DNA of 64,000 nt from DATBLE01 sp963791425 (GCA_963791425.1 CAWBSE010000008.1:308343-372342); one strand, 5' to 3'; shown: positions 16,375-25,385, counted from the stretch's first letter. A program made the numbers and translations. Notes: generated by a model not told the origin, from the letters alone.

Positions 16375-17304
16375 TCAGCCGGATGATCGATCCCCGAGGG
16401 GGCCGGACACATCACCCGAAGAGGACGAAAGGACGACCGTGCCCGCGAGGTAGTCCGGCAGCGCCCGGCGGCGGCGGTCGAACAGCACCGGCAGGAAGCC
16501 GAGGAACATCGGGATGATCGCGAGCACGAGCCCCACGAACCGGACGGCCGACCGCCACGCCGGGGGCGGCGTGCCCGACCCGGTGACGACCCGCACACCC
16601 ATCAGGCGCATGCCGGGCGTCTGGCCGGCGGTGCTCCAGAACACGACGAAGTAGAGCGCGGTGGTGAGCGCCCACCCGGCGGCCGCCAGCACGCCCGCGA
16701 GCCAGCCGCGGTGCAGCGACCCGGCGAGCGAGGCGACCAGGGTGACCGCCCCCACGCCGACGAGGAAGACGATGTGCGCAAGCAGGGCGTCGACCACGAG
16801 GCCGACGGCGCGGGTCGTGAGCCCGCCGTAGCCGGGCGTCGCCGCGCGCCCCGCCTGCAGCCGGTCGTCCAGCCCGTTCGTGCGCGCCCGCAGCGCCTCC
16901 GCGATCTCCGTCCCGAACCCGGCGGTCTGCCGGGTCAGCGCATGCCGAACCTCCGGGCTTTCGAGCACCTCGGCGAGCGCGGTCTTGAAGGCCGCGCTCT
17001 GCACGAGCTCGAGGGCGAGCGACTCGGTCAACCTGCTGCGGATCGCATCCGCGAGCGCCTGCTCCAGCCGCTCGCGCTGCTCGGGGTCGGCTTCGACCGC
17101 CTCGAGCCATTCGGAGGCGACACGCTCGACGACCCGGTGCTCGACGAGCGAGCGGGCCACCGACTCCGGCAGCGGGCCGGCGAGCACGCCGTCGATCGCG
17201 CGCTCGGCCTCGCCCGTGAGCGCTGTCCGGCCGGAGCGCGCCGCCGCCCGCGCCGTGCCCAGCGCCATCCGGCTGAGCCGCGCTGTGAACCGGTCGTCGT
17301 CCAT
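16375..17304 (-). CDS. RDD family membrane protein
   Basis: A 309-residue protein. The first ~165 residues are soluble and helical, rich in Ala/Arg/Glu. From ~170 an RDD domain follows: TTRAVGLVVDALLAHIVFLVG (the Arg/Asp pair that names the family), STAGQTPGMRLMGVRVV and a last helix with FLGFLPVLFDRRRRALPDYLAGT. RDD proteins are proposed transporters or membrane scaffolds; some act as Na+/H+ antiporters, which is of interest beside the divergent antiporter gene at 17361. The palindrome of the downstream PLDc_N gene lies inside its last codons. TACGAT ten bases before the ATG may be a -10 box. Confidence 0.82.
   Translation of the reverse strand: MDDDRFTARLSRMALGTARAAARSGRTALTGEAERAIDGVLAGPLPESVARSLVEHRVVERVASEWLEAVEADPEQRERLEQALADAIRSRLTESLALELVQSAAFKTALAEVLESPEVRHALTRQTAGFGTEIAEALRARTNGLDDRLQAGRAATPGYGGLTTRAVGLVVDALLAHIVFLVGVGAVTLVASLAGSLHRGWLAGVLAAAGWALTTALYFVVFWSTAGQTPGMRLMGVRVVTGSGTPPPAWRSAVRFVGLVLAIIPMFLGFLPVLFDRRRRALPDYLAGTVVLSSSSGDVSGPLGDRSSG
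16412..16428 (-). promoter_or_regulatory. 7-3-7 palindrome, candidate LAL operator (PLDc_N)
   Basis: On the minus strand it reads TCGTCCT-CTT-CGGGTGA. It lies 63 bp before the GTG at 16349, inside the 3' end of the RDD gene. Confidence 0.55.
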
Positions 17305-17360
17305 TTGCAGGGAGATCGTAGGCGACTACGCGCCGACCGCCAAACCGGGAGGATTGACCG

Positions 17361-18641
17361 ATGGGCGACTGGACGGTGGCGGCGATCGCATTCGTCGTGC
17401 TCGCGTACGCGGTGGCGTCGCTCCGGCTCGAGCGCGTCCTCGTCACGCCCGCGATCTTCTTCACCGTCGGCGGCCTGATCGCCGGCCCGTGGCTCGGCCT
17501 GATCGAATTTCCGACGGGCGACGGGAACATCAAGCTGCTCGCCGAGGCGACGCTCACGCTCGTCCTGTTCGCCGATGCTTCGCGGATCAGCCTGCGCGCG
17601 CTCCGCACGGAGTACTCCGTCCCGCTGCGGCTGCTCGGCATCGGCCTGCCGCTGACGATCGTCGCGGGCACGCTCGTCGGCGCCGGGATCATCCCCGGCC
17701 TGAACTGGACGGAGGCGCTCCTCCTCGCCGTCAGCCTCGCGTGCACCGACGCCGCGCTCGGGAAGGCGGTCGTCACCGACCCGCGCCTCCCCTCGCTGAT
17801 CCGGCAGGGCCTGAACGTCGAGAGCGGCCTGAACGACGGCATCTGCGTGCCGCTCTTCTTCATCGCGATCGGCTTCGCCGAGGTCGATGCGTCGACCGTC
17901 TCCAGCCACTCGGCCTTCCATCTGATCGTCGAGGAGATCGGCTACGGGGGCCTGGCCGGCCTCGCCGCGGGCGCCGGCGCGGCGATCGTCGAGCGCTACG
18001 CGGTCCGGCGCGGCTGGGCCGAGAGCGCCTGGATCCAGGTGTATACGTTCGCCGCTGCGGTGTTCGCCGCCGGGCTCGCCCTCGGGATGGGCGGGAGCAT
18101 CTTCATCGCGGCGTTCGTCGGCGGCCTGGTGTTCGGAACCCTCCGGCGCCAGACGGGCGGCGAGGTCTCCTACTTCCTCGAGCAAGGCGGCGAGTTGCTG
18201 AACGCGATCACGTTCATCGTCTTCGGTGCGGTGATCGTGTGGCCGGCCCTCCACCACGTCGACTGGCAGATCGTCCTCTACGCGGTGCTCAGCCTGACGG
18301 TGGTGCGAATGATCCCGGTCGCGATCGCCCTCGTCGGCAGCCGCGCCGCCCCCCGAACGGTCGCGTTTCTCGGATGGTCGGGACCGCGCGGCCTGGCCTC
18401 GATCGTCTTCGCCGTGCTGCTGACGACCGAGGCGAATCTCCCGCACGAGCAGGACCTCGTCGATGCGATCGCGTTCACGGTCCTGCTCTCGGTGTTCGTG
18501 CACGGCCTCACCGCGGCGCCCCTCACCGACCGGTACGTGCGCTGGTGGTCGGGCCACTCGGCCCGTGACCCCGAGGCGATGGAGAGCAGGCCGGCCGCGG
18601 AGCACCCCGTCCGCGCCCTGCTCGGACCGACTCCTACGTAG
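17361..18641 (+). CDS. Cation:proton antiporter (CPA1/NhaP-like)
   Basis: A 426-residue protein with about 12-13 membrane helices. The conserved CPA1 elements are LVLFADASRISL in helix 4, ACTDAALGKAVVTDPRLP in the TD-containing helix 5, and LNVESGLNDGICVPLFF in the ND-containing helix 6. Cytoplasmic-membrane Na+(K+)/H+ exchange is likely, with ion homeostasis or pH stress as the role. GGGAGGA precedes the ATG. It ends convergent with PPK2, the stops overlapping by 8 bp. No cytoplasmic regulatory (TrkA/cNMP) domain is present. Confidence 0.88.
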   Translation: MGDWTVAAIAFVVLAYAVASLRLERVLVTPAIFFTVGGLIAGPWLGLIEFPTGDGNIKLLAEATLTLVLFADASRISLRALRTEYSVPLRLLGIGLPLTIVAGTLVGAGIIPGLNWTEALLLAVSLACTDAALGKAVVTDPRLPSLIRQGLNVESGLNDGICVPLFFIAIGFAEVDASTVSSHSAFHLIVEEIGYGGLAGLAAGAGAAIVERYAVRRGWAESAWIQVYTFAAAVFAAGLALGMGGSIFIAAFVGGLVFGTLRRQTGGEVSYFLEQGGELLNAITFIVFGAVIVWPALHHVDWQIVLYAVLSLTVVRMIPVAIALVGSRAAPRTVAFLGWSGPRGLASIVFAVLLTTEANLPHEQDLVDAIAFTVLLSVFVHGLTAAPLTDRYVRWWSGHSARDPEAMESRPAAEHPVRALLGPTPT

Positions 18642-19527
18642 GCTCCGCCTCCAGCTCGGCCTTTGCCGCGGCGAAGTCGGCCCGCGCGGCCTCCGGAACC
18701 GAGGGGTACTGCGGATCGATCTCGAGCAGGGCGTGCGCGATCACGGCCGAGGCGGCGACCTGCGCGAGCCACTTGCGGTCGGACGGGATCACGTACCACG
18801 GCGCCCATTTCGTGCTCGTGGCCGAGAGCATCTCCGAGTAGGCCTTCTGGTACTCGTCCCAGTGCTGCCGTTCGCGGACGTCGCCCGGCTGGAACTTCCA
18901 GTTCTTCTCGGGGTGCTCGAGCCGCGCGAGGAACCGCTTCCGCTGCTGCTCCCTGGAGACGTGCAGGCAGAGCTTGACGACGGGGAACCCGTTCTCGACC
19001 AGGTGGCGCTCCCAGTCGTTGATCTGGCGGTAGCGCCGCTCCCAGACGTCCTTGCCCTTCGCCTCCGGCGGCAGGGGCTGCCCCGCCAGGATCTCGGGGT
19101 GCACGCGGACGACGAGCACCTCCTCGTAGTGCGAGCGGTTGAAGATCCCGATCTCGCCGCGGGCCGGGACATGCCTGGCGCACCGCCAGAGGAAGTCGTG
19201 GTCGAGCTCCTCCGACGACGGCGCCTTGAAGCTGGTCACGCTGACGCCCTGCGGGTTGACGCCGCTCATCACGTGCTTGATCGTCGAGTCCTTGCCGGCC
19301 GCGTCGATCGCCTGGAACACGGCGAGCAGGCCGTGGGTGTTCTGCGCCGCGAGCCGGTCCTGCAGCCCCGACAGGAGCGCGACACCCTCGGCGAGCAACT
19401 CCTTCGCGTCGGCCTTGGCGAGCCCGGCCTTGTCCGCCGGATCGAGATCCGTGATGTCGATCTTCGTCCCCGGCTCGACCCGGAACCGCTCGGCGAGCTC
19501 GGCCGCGCGTTTCGCGCCCGCGCTCAC
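18634..19527 (-). CDS. PPK2-family polyphosphate kinase
   Basis: A 297-residue P-loop kinase-fold protein: Walker A as AIDAAGKDSTIKHVMSGVNPQG (~70-90), Walker B/active-site GEIGIFNRSHYEEVLV, and a lid segment with VRERQHWDEYQKAYSEML. This is the class I PPK2 pattern (polyphosphate-dependent phosphorylation of nucleoside diphosphates or the reverse). GTG start; GTGA overlaps the upstream K+ channel gene, so they are coupled. With PPK1 1.6 kb away, this region can both make and use polyphosphate. Confidence 0.9.
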   Translation of the reverse strand: MSAGAKRAAELAERFRVEPGTKIDITDLDPADKAGLAKADAKELLAEGVALLSGLQDRLAAQNTHGLLAVFQAIDAAGKDSTIKHVMSGVNPQGVSVTSFKAPSSEELDHDFLWRCARHVPARGEIGIFNRSHYEEVLVVRVHPEILAGQPLPPEAKGKDVWERRYRQINDWERHLVENGFPVVKLCLHVSREQQRKRFLARLEHPEKNWKFQPGDVRERQHWDEYQKAYSEMLSATSTKWAPWYVIPSDRKWLAQVAASAVIAHALLEIDPQYPSVPEAARADFAAAKAELEAEPT

Positions 19528-20222
19528 GCCTCCGGCTCCCGCCTCCGCCGCAGCCGCGTGACGAGGACGGCGACGACGGTGACCAGATACAGCTGGCCGA
19601 TCAGCGCCTCGGACACCGCGACCATGTGACCGAGGTTCGAGGCCGGCGTGTAGTCGCCGTAGCCGAGCGTTGCCAGCGTGACATAGCTGAAGTAGAGCCG
19701 AAGCGCCCTCGTCCCGTCCATCCCCTGCGCGAAGAACGGCGAGGAGTCGAGCGTCGCGATCGAGCCGTAGGCGAACGTGAAGACCATCCCGAGCATGATG
19801 TAGATGCAGATCGCGGCCTGGATCGACTGGGCGTTCACCTCACTCGCGCGCGTGATGCTGCGGCCGAGCACGAGGACGACGCAGATGCTCATCAGGCCCG
19901 AGATCAGTGCGACCACACCCTGGAGCGTCGACCCGCCGACCGCGAGCGAGATCGTCGCCGCGCCGATCGCGATCGCCAGGAAACCGATGCTGAGCCACGA
20001 GTCGGCGCGGGCGAGGCCCGACGTCCAGAGCGCCGCGACCAGGGTGATGCTCTGCAGCAGCACGAGCACGCTCGTCGTCCAGTTGGAGTCCGGAGCGGAC
20101 GCCGCGAAGACGAACGACACGATGATCAGGGCGAGGACCGTGCCGAAGTTGCGGCTCGCCCGGTGCTGTTCGAGACGCCGCGGGAGTGGAAGCCCCCAGA
20201 GTCGTGGAGTCGTGCCCGTCAT
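19524..20222 (-). CDS. Potassium channel protein (two-helix pore domain)
   Basis: A 232-residue protein with five to six predicted membrane helices. The C-terminal pore region contains YFSYVTLATLGYGDYTPASNLGHMVAVSEALIGQLYLVTVVAVLV; TLGYGD is the K+ selectivity filter. There is no RCK/TrkA gating domain; the tail is just RLRRRREPEA. ATG at 20222 was chosen because the upstream extension is low-complexity and overlaps the SHOCT gene region. Coupled with PPK2. Cytoplasmic membrane. Confidence 0.88.
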   Translation of the reverse strand: MTGTTPRLWGLPLPRRLEQHRASRNFGTVLALIIVSFVFAASAPDSNWTTSVLVLLQSITLVAALWTSGLARADSWLSIGFLAIAIGAATISLAVGGSTLQGVVALISGLMSICVVLVLGRSITRASEVNAQSIQAAICIYIMLGMVFTFAYGSIATLDSSPFFAQGMDGTRALRLYFSYVTLATLGYGDYTPASNLGHMVAVSEALIGQLYLVTVVAVLVTRLRRRREPEA

Positions 20223-20253
20223 CTGCCCGAGGATCCTAGGGCGCGACGCGGCG

Positions 20254-20451
20254 TCACCCCGCGAGGATCGTCGCCTTCCGGGCTTCGAACTCATCGTCGG
20301 TCAGGTCGCCTGCGGCGCGCAGCCGTTCGAGCTTCTCGATCTCGGCGGCCGCGACGGCATCCGGCTGCTCGTTCACCGCGTGGCTGCCTGCCGAGTACGC
20401 GCCGCCGGCGACGGCCTCGCCGCGCACAAGGCGTCTCCGCCGTCTGAACAC
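20254..20451 (-). CDS. Small SHOCT-domain protein
   Basis: A 65-residue protein with a GTG start preceded by GGGAGGAA. The basic N-terminus VFRRRRRLVRG is followed by an Ala/Gly linker and a C-terminal SHOCT helix pair (EIEKLERLRAAGDLTDDEFEARKATILAG). SHOCT is a short oligomerisation helix often at the C-terminus of membrane or stress proteins. The palindrome lies 62 bp upstream. It may form an operon with the channel and PPK2 genes downstream. Confidence 0.8.
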   Translation of the reverse strand: MFRRRRRLVRGEAVAGGAYSAGSHAVNEQPDAVAAAEIEKLERLRAAGDLTDDEFEARKATILAG

Positions 20452-20512
20452 GCTTCCTCCCGTTGCCTCGGCGTCCGTGCCCCGACCATGACCGCGCACG
20501 ATTTCGGCGGCA

Positions 20513-20529
20513 TCCCCCCGATGGGATGA
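20513..20529 (-). promoter_or_regulatory. 7-3-7 palindrome, candidate LAL operator (SHOCT)
   Basis: On the minus strand it reads TCATCCC-ATC-GGGGGGA followed by TGCC. It is 62 bp before the SHOCT start and 35 bp before the divergent gene at 20564, so it may serve both. Confidence 0.6.
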
Positions 20530-20563
20530 ACACCCCCGTCGACCGTCGTGCGACGCTGAGCCC

Positions 20564-21140
20564 GTGAAGCGGATGGGGAAACGGGAGTGGATCATTCTCG
20601 GCGCGGCCGGCGTAGCCCTCGTCGTGCTGATCGTGGTGCTCGTCGTCTCGTGCGGAGGCTCGAGCGACAACAGCAGCTCCGGCACGACCACGACCCAGTC
20701 CGCGGAGGAATGGGCGAACGGGCTGTGCACGGCGACGAACACCTACGTCGCGTCGCTGAAGTCGCTCGGCACGTCGCTGAAGGGCGGCAACCTGAGCAAG
20801 GACAGCCTGAACGGCATGGTCGACGACGCGAAGACGGCCACGGACACGTTCGTCAACGACGTCAAGGCGATCGGCGCTCCCCCGACCTCCGACTCCGGCG
20901 CGAAGTCGATCTTCGACACCCTGTCGAGCGAGCTGTCCAAGGACGCCGACGCGATCAAGAGCGCCACGTCGGGCGGCGGTTCGACCCTGACGGCAGATCT
21001 CGACGATCGCGACCACGCTCGCGTCGGCCGGGACGCAGATCTCGGCTGCGTACAGCCAGTTGAAGCAACTCGATCCGAAGGGCGAGATCCAGCAGGCGTT
21101 CCAGAGTGCGCCGGCCTGTGCATCGCTGCTCGGTTCGTAG
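20564..21140 (+). CDS. Secreted or membrane-anchored helical protein, paralogue of 7176-7658 (frameshift)
   Basis: The GTG start is followed by a basic N-terminus, a long hydrophobic segment and LVVSCGG, where the cysteine could be a lipobox (a lipoprotein is possible). A Ser/Thr linker and an Ala/Ser/Asp-rich helical domain follow, with LCTATNTYVASLKSLG. The frame breaks near 20997. Reading the next frame continues as ISTIATTLASAGTQISAAYSQLKQLDPKGEIQQAFQSAPACASLLGS with a stop at 21138-21140, the same end (conserved Cys) as its paralogue. Function unknown. Confidence 0.65.
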
Positions 21141-21154
21141 CATCATTCGCTGTA

Positions 21155-23298
21155 ATGGCTGCGCGCGTCGACACCAAGGTCGGAGCAACAACACCACGGC
21201 GCAGCCCGAAGGCCTCGCAGCGCGCCGAGGCCGCCCGACGCCGCGCTGAGGGGTTCCTCAACCGGGAGCTCTCGTGGCTCGACTTCGACCGGCGGGTGCT
21301 CGGTGTCGCCGAGGACGAGAGCGTGCCGCTGCTCGAGCGGGTGAAGCTCTGCGCGATCGTCTCCCGCAATCTCGACGAGTTCTTCGCCGTCCGGGTCGCC
21401 GGCCTCCGCGGCCAGGTCGCCTCCAGGGTCTCGCGCCGGACGGCCGACGGACGCACCCCGACCCGCACGCTGATCGACGTCCGCGCCCGCGTGCTCGAGC
21501 TGAAGGAGGCGCAGACGCGGCTCTGGCTCGACCGGCTCGGACCTGCGCTCGCCGACGAGGGCATCCGCGTCGCACGGGTCGAGGAGTGCGCCCCGCGCGA
21601 GCTGCGCGCGCTGACGAAGCGCTTCAACCGCGAGATCGAGCCGCTCCTCACCCCGATCGCGATCGGCCAGGCATCGGCGCTCCCGTACCTGCCCTCGCTG
21701 GCGCTGAACGTCGGCGTGCTCACCCGCAAGGGCAAGAGCGGCGAGCGACGCTTCGTGCGCGTGAACGTCCCGGAGGACCTGCCGCGGTTCCTCGAGGTCG
21801 GCCCGAAGGGCACGTACGTGCCGATCGAGGACGCGATCGTGCACTTCCTCCCCCGGATCGTCGGGCCCGACATCGAGGCACATGCCGTGTTCCGGATCAC
21901 GCGGGACGCCGACCTCCTCGCTGTCCGACGACGTCGACGACATGATCGAGGCGATCGAGGACCAGCTGTCGCGCCGGCGCTTCAGCGAGGTCGTGCGGCT
22001 CGAGATCGGCTCGCCGTTCGACACCGGCGCTGGCCGACGTCCTGATGCGCGAGCTCGAGATCGACGAGACGCAGGTGTACGGAAGCTTCGCGCCGCTCGG
22101 CCTCGACGACCTGAGCGAGCTCGCCGAGCTGAATCGCCCTGACCTGAAGGATCCGCCGTGGAAGTCGGTCACCCGTCGGCCGTTCGCCTTCAAGAAGCCG
22201 GCCGAGCTGCTCGCCCAGATCCGCCGCCGCGACATCCTCGTCCACCACCCGTACGACGCCTTCGACTCGACCGTCGAGGCGTTCCTCGCCGCGGCCCGCG
22301 AGCCGAAGGTCGCCGCGCTGAAGGCGACGGTCTACCGCACGGGCAACCCGTCGGCGACGCTGGAGTCGCTGGCCGCGACGGCCGAGGAGGGCAAGCAGGC
22401 GGTCTGCCTCGTCGAGCTGAAGGCGCGGTTCGACGAGCGCCGGAACATCGAGTGGTCGCGTGCGCTCGAGCGCGCGGGCGTCGACGTCGTCTTCGGCGTT
22501 CCGGAGCTGAAGGTGCATGCAAAGCTCGCGATGCTCGTCCGTCGCGAGCAGGGCGAGCAGCGCCGCTACGTCCACATCGGCACCGGGAACTACCACTCGT
22601 CGAACGCGTCGAGCTTCGAGGATCTCGGCCTGTTCACGGCCGACCCCGACATCGCCGCCGACGTCGCCGACGTCTTCAACGCGGTCACCGGCCAGGTGAC
22701 GCCGGTCGGCTTCCGCAAGCTGCTGGTCGGCCCGTGGTTCCTCCGTGACGGGATCCTCCACGAGATCGATCGCACGGCCAGGGCGGCGCAGGACGGCGAG
22801 CACGCGATGATCCGGATCAAGGTGAACGCTCTCGTCGACCCCGAGGTCGTCGAGGCGCTCTACGCCGCCTCGAACGCCGGGGTGAAGATCGACATCGTCA
22901 CGCGCGGGATCTGCGTGCTCCGGCCCGGCGTGAAGGGGCTCAGCGAGAACATCACCGTGCGCAGCGTGCTCGGCCGGTTCCTCGAGCACAGCCGCGTCCT
23001 GTCGTTCCAGGCGGGCGACCGCGTGCTCACGTACATGGGCAGCGCCGACCTGATGCCCCGCAACCTCGACCGCCGGATCGAGGTGATGGTGCCCATCGAG
23101 GATTCACGCCTCCGCGCAGACATCACGGCGGTGTTCGACGCGCTGGTCAGCGACACCCGCTTTGCCTGGGAGCTCGACCGTCACGGCGCGTGGCAGCGGG
23201 TCGAGCCGGAGCACGGCGAGGCGCGCGTCTCCGCGCACGAGGCACTCATGGCGCGTGCGACAAAGCGTGCGAAGAAGCGCCCACGGCGCTCCTCCTGA
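21155..23298 (+). CDS. ppk1: Polyphosphate kinase 1 (two frameshifts)
   Basis: The reconstructed protein is about 714 residues, the usual PPK1 length. FLNRELSWLDFDRRVL opens the N-terminal domain; ELKVHAKLAMLVRRE contains the phosphorylated histidine, followed by YVHIGTGNYHSSNASSFEDLGLFTAD; FLEHSRVLSFQ carries the second active-site histidine. The reaction is reversible transfer of ATP gamma-phosphate to polyphosphate. The frame breaks near 21918 (an extra C in GACCTCCTCG; removal restores DADLSLSDDVDDM) and near 22028 (an extra G; removal restores SPFDTALADVLMRE). Both look like base-calling errors. The start at 21155 follows the previous stop by 14 bp. Confidence 0.88.
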
Positions 23299-23309
23299 CC
23301 TGAACGGTC

Positions 23310-23369
23310 CTAGCGGCGGCGGGCGTTCCGCCGGGACGTGCGCCGTGCGACTCTGCGAACTGCGAACAT
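23310..23369 (-). CDS. Tiny Arg-rich ORF after DUF6325
   Basis: A 19-residue frame (MFAVRRVARRTSRRNARRR) starts with GGAGGG six bases before the second of two in-phase ATGs, 27 bp after the DUF6325 stop. The parallel with the 55-residue ORF after the other DUF6325 gene makes me list it. Without conservation data it could be chance. Confidence 0.35.
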   Translation of the reverse strand: MFAVRRVARRTSRRNARRR

Positions 23370-23396
23370 CGTCATCCCTCCGATCGAGTACGCATC

Positions 23397-23945
23397 CTAC
23401 GCGGCCGGCGGGTTCGGCTCGAACGCGGTGTGATCCTCTTCGGCCTCCTCGGCCGACAGCAATCCGATCGCGACGAGATCGAGCGGGCTGATGAAGCCGT
23501 CCGCGATGCGGAATCCGTTCGCGCGGACGACGGCGTCGCGCAGCGGCACCGCCCAGTGGTGCTCGATCAGGATGAGCGCCGCAGCCGTGTCGGGCGGGAT
23601 GTCCTCGATCACGTCCCAGGCGTCCTCCTCCGAAAACGCGTGGACGCCGCCTTGCGCCGCCGCTTCTGCGCCGGCGATCGCACCGGCCTCCATGCCCTCC
23701 TCGCCCTCGATGCCGAGGCCGACCAGCGCTCCGATCTTGGAGCCGAGCTCGACCGCCTCGTCGCGGGTCAGGTTGCTGAGGTGCGCGACCTCGATGTCGC
23801 CGTCGACGTCCTTGTAGACGGCAAGCGCGTCGATCACCTTGACGGTGTTGCTCTCGCGCAGCCGCTCGAGCTCCTCGATGATCTCGCCGTGGAAGTCCGG
23901 ATGGTCGAAGCCCAGGACGATCAGCTGAACGGGTCCAATGGCCAT
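23397..23945 (-). CDS. DUF6325/DUF1269-type protein
   Basis: A 182-residue acidic soluble protein: GPVQLIVLGFDHPDFHGEIIEELERLRESNTVKVIDALAVYKDVDGDIEVAHLSNLTRDEAVELGSKIGALVGLG, then an Ala/Gly-rich middle, and PPDTAAALILIEHHWAVPLRDAVVRANGFRIADGFISP. The same order of elements is found in the DUF6325 gene at 11108 and, more distantly, in the N-terminus of the sulfatase. No activity is known. ATG at 23945 has a weak AGAGAGG ribosome site. The terminator-like hairpin between it and the PLDc_N gene suggests partial coupling. Confidence 0.75.
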   Translation of the reverse strand: MAIGPVQLIVLGFDHPDFHGEIIEELERLRESNTVKVIDALAVYKDVDGDIEVAHLSNLTRDEAVELGSKIGALVGLGIEGEEGMEAGAIAGAEAAAQGGVHAFSEEDAWDVIEDIPPDTAAALILIEHHWAVPLRDAVVRANGFRIADGFISPLDLVAIGLLSAEEAEEDHTAFEPNPPAA

Positions 23946-23973
23946 GCCGATTCCTCTCTTCGCGGGACGGCCC

Positions 23974-24003
23974 GCCCGCCGGGTCTGAGCGAACCCGGCG
24001 GGC
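23974..24003 (-). terminator. Hairpin after the second PLDc_N gene
   Basis: A perfect 11-bp stem with an 8-nt loop lies 28 bp after the PLDc_N stop, with no U-run. Confidence 0.55.
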
Positions 24004-24031
24004 CGGCACGATCGACGGAGCGTGGGCTTGC

Positions 24032-24283
24032 CTACGCCTCCATCAGGTCTTCTCTGGGCCGTGCGATCATGTAGATCAGCACGCCCAGGAGCGGGACGAA
24101 GATCACGAAGATCGTCCACCCCGCCTTCGCCCAGCCCGAGTGGTCATGCCGGCGGAAGTTGTCGGCCAGGACCAGGATGAGCAGGTAGATGAAGATCACC
24201 CAGGCGAAGAAGATGAACATCGTCCACATGATGTCCAGGAACGGATAATCCGTAGCCAGGACCATCGAAGCCAGAGCGGCCAT
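24032..24283 (-). CDS. Small PLDc_N membrane protein, second copy
   Basis: An 83-residue paralogue of 16119-16349: ATDYPFLDIMWTMFIFFAW, then LADNFRRHDHSGWAKAGW, then TIFVIFVPLLGVLIYMIARPRED. The loop HDHSGWAKAGW is the most conserved part between the two. A strong GGAGGTGA ribosome site precedes the ATG. The palindrome is 71 bp upstream. It is likely cotranscribed with DUF6325 at 23397. It lacks phospholipase catalytic motifs, so a scaffold or envelope-stress role is inferred. Confidence 0.85.
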   Translation of the reverse strand: MAALASMVLATDYPFLDIMWTMFIFFAWVIFIYLLILVLADNFRRHDHSGWAKAGWTIFVIFVPLLGVLIYMIARPREDLMEA

Positions 24284-24353
24284 GCTGGTTTCACCTCCGG
24301 AAGGTTTTCTGCGCTTGTCGCCGCAACGATGTCCCGCACGCACCGGGCGTGCG

Positions 24354-24370
24354 TCATCCGGTTGGCATGA
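24354..24370. promoter_or_regulatory. 7-3-7 palindrome, candidate LAL operator (PLDc_N 2)
   Basis: TCATCCG-GTT-GGCATGA; on the minus strand TCATGCC-AAC-CGGATGA. It lies 71 bp before the PLDc_N start at 24283. Confidence 0.5.
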
Positions 24371-24438
24371 GGTGTGGCTTTTTCACCATCTGGGCACCAC
24401 CCTCTTCACCGCGTGAACACCTACCCCGGCGACATACT

Positions 24439-24455
24439 TCACGCCGTCGGGATGA
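24439..24455 (+). promoter_or_regulatory. 7-3-7 palindrome, candidate LAL operator (ATP-grasp)
   Basis: TCACGCC-GTC-GGGATGA, 43 bp before the ATG at 24498. Confidence 0.5.
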
Positions 24456-24497
24456 GGGCTCACCGTCGGTGGTCGCAGAGCCTTCCCGTGCCCACTC

Positions 24498-25385
24498 ATG
24501 ATTGCGATCGTCGCCGCCAGCGCCAACCACACGAACGCCAGGATCGCCGGTGTCTGGCGCTCGCTCGGCATCGACGCGCAGGTCATTCCCGTGTCGCGGG
24601 CCTACGAGCGCCTCACCCCGGGCGACACGGCGCTGTGCCGGATCGACGTCCGCCGTTCGATCGACGGCGTGCAGCCCGGGATGCTCGAGTTGCTCGCCCT
24701 GCAGCGAGCGGGCATCACCCTCCGCAACTCCGCGGCGACGCTGCTCCGCGCGCACGACAAGCTCCGGACCGCCCGGCGTCTGGCGGCGGTAGGGCTGCCT
24801 CATCCACGGACGGAGCACGTCACAGAGGCTTGCCCACTCGCGACGGTGCCGGCGCCGGCCGTGATCAAGCCGCGCTTCGGCAGCTGGGGCGCGGGCGTTC
24901 AGCGGTGCGACTCGCCGGCCGACCTGAGCATGGCGATCGATTCGCTCCGCAGCCGTCGCTGGTTCAAGGCGCAGGGCGCGCTGGTGCAGACGCTGGTTCC
25001 TCCGGCCGGCTTCGACATGCGCGTGCTCGTCGCCGGCGGCCAGGTCGTCGGCGGGGTCTCGCGCGTCGCCGCGCCGGGCGAATGGCGAACGAACATCAGC
25101 CTTGGCGGCCATCGCCGTCCGACCGTCCCCTCTCCGCGGGCCGCCGAGCTCGCGCTGGCCGCCGCCCGCGCGGTCGACGGCGACCTCGTCGGGGTCGACC
25201 TGCTGCCCTGCGACGACGACTACGTCGTGGTCGAGATCAACGGCGCCGTCGACTTCGACGCGTCGTACTCCCTGCCCGGCCGGGACGTCTACGAGGACGT
25301 GGCCGACGCGCTTGGCCTGCTTCCGAGCGTCGAAGTCCAACTCGAAGGAGCACATCATGTGCCGCTGGCTCGCGTATTCGGGTAG
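24498..25385 (+). CDS. RimK-like ATP-grasp ligase
   Basis: A 295-residue ATP-grasp protein. IAIVAASANHTNARIAGVW starts the N-terminal domain; HDKLRTARRLAAVGLPHPRT, VIKPRFGSWGAGV, VQTLVPPAGFDMRVLVAGGQVVGGVSRVA and VGVDLLPCDDDYVVVEINGAVDF give the ATP-grasp lysine, the P-loop-like glycine region, and the acidic Mg-binding residues (D/E-x-N). The family joins a carboxylate to an amine using ATP, often on peptides, glutamate or cofactors; the substrate is unknown. Its last 29 bp overlap the start of the amidotransferase gene, so the two are translationally coupled and probably act in one pathway. Confidence 0.85.
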   Translation: MIAIVAASANHTNARIAGVWRSLGIDAQVIPVSRAYERLTPGDTALCRIDVRRSIDGVQPGMLELLALQRAGITLRNSAATLLRAHDKLRTARRLAAVGLPHPRTEHVTEACPLATVPAPAVIKPRFGSWGAGVQRCDSPADLSMAIDSLRSRRWFKAQGALVQTLVPPAGFDMRVLVAGGQVVGGVSRVAAPGEWRTNISLGGHRRPTVPSPRAAELALAAARAVDGDLVGVDLLPCDDDYVVVEINGAVDFDASYSLPGRDVYEDVADALGLLPSVEVQLEGAHHVPLARVFG

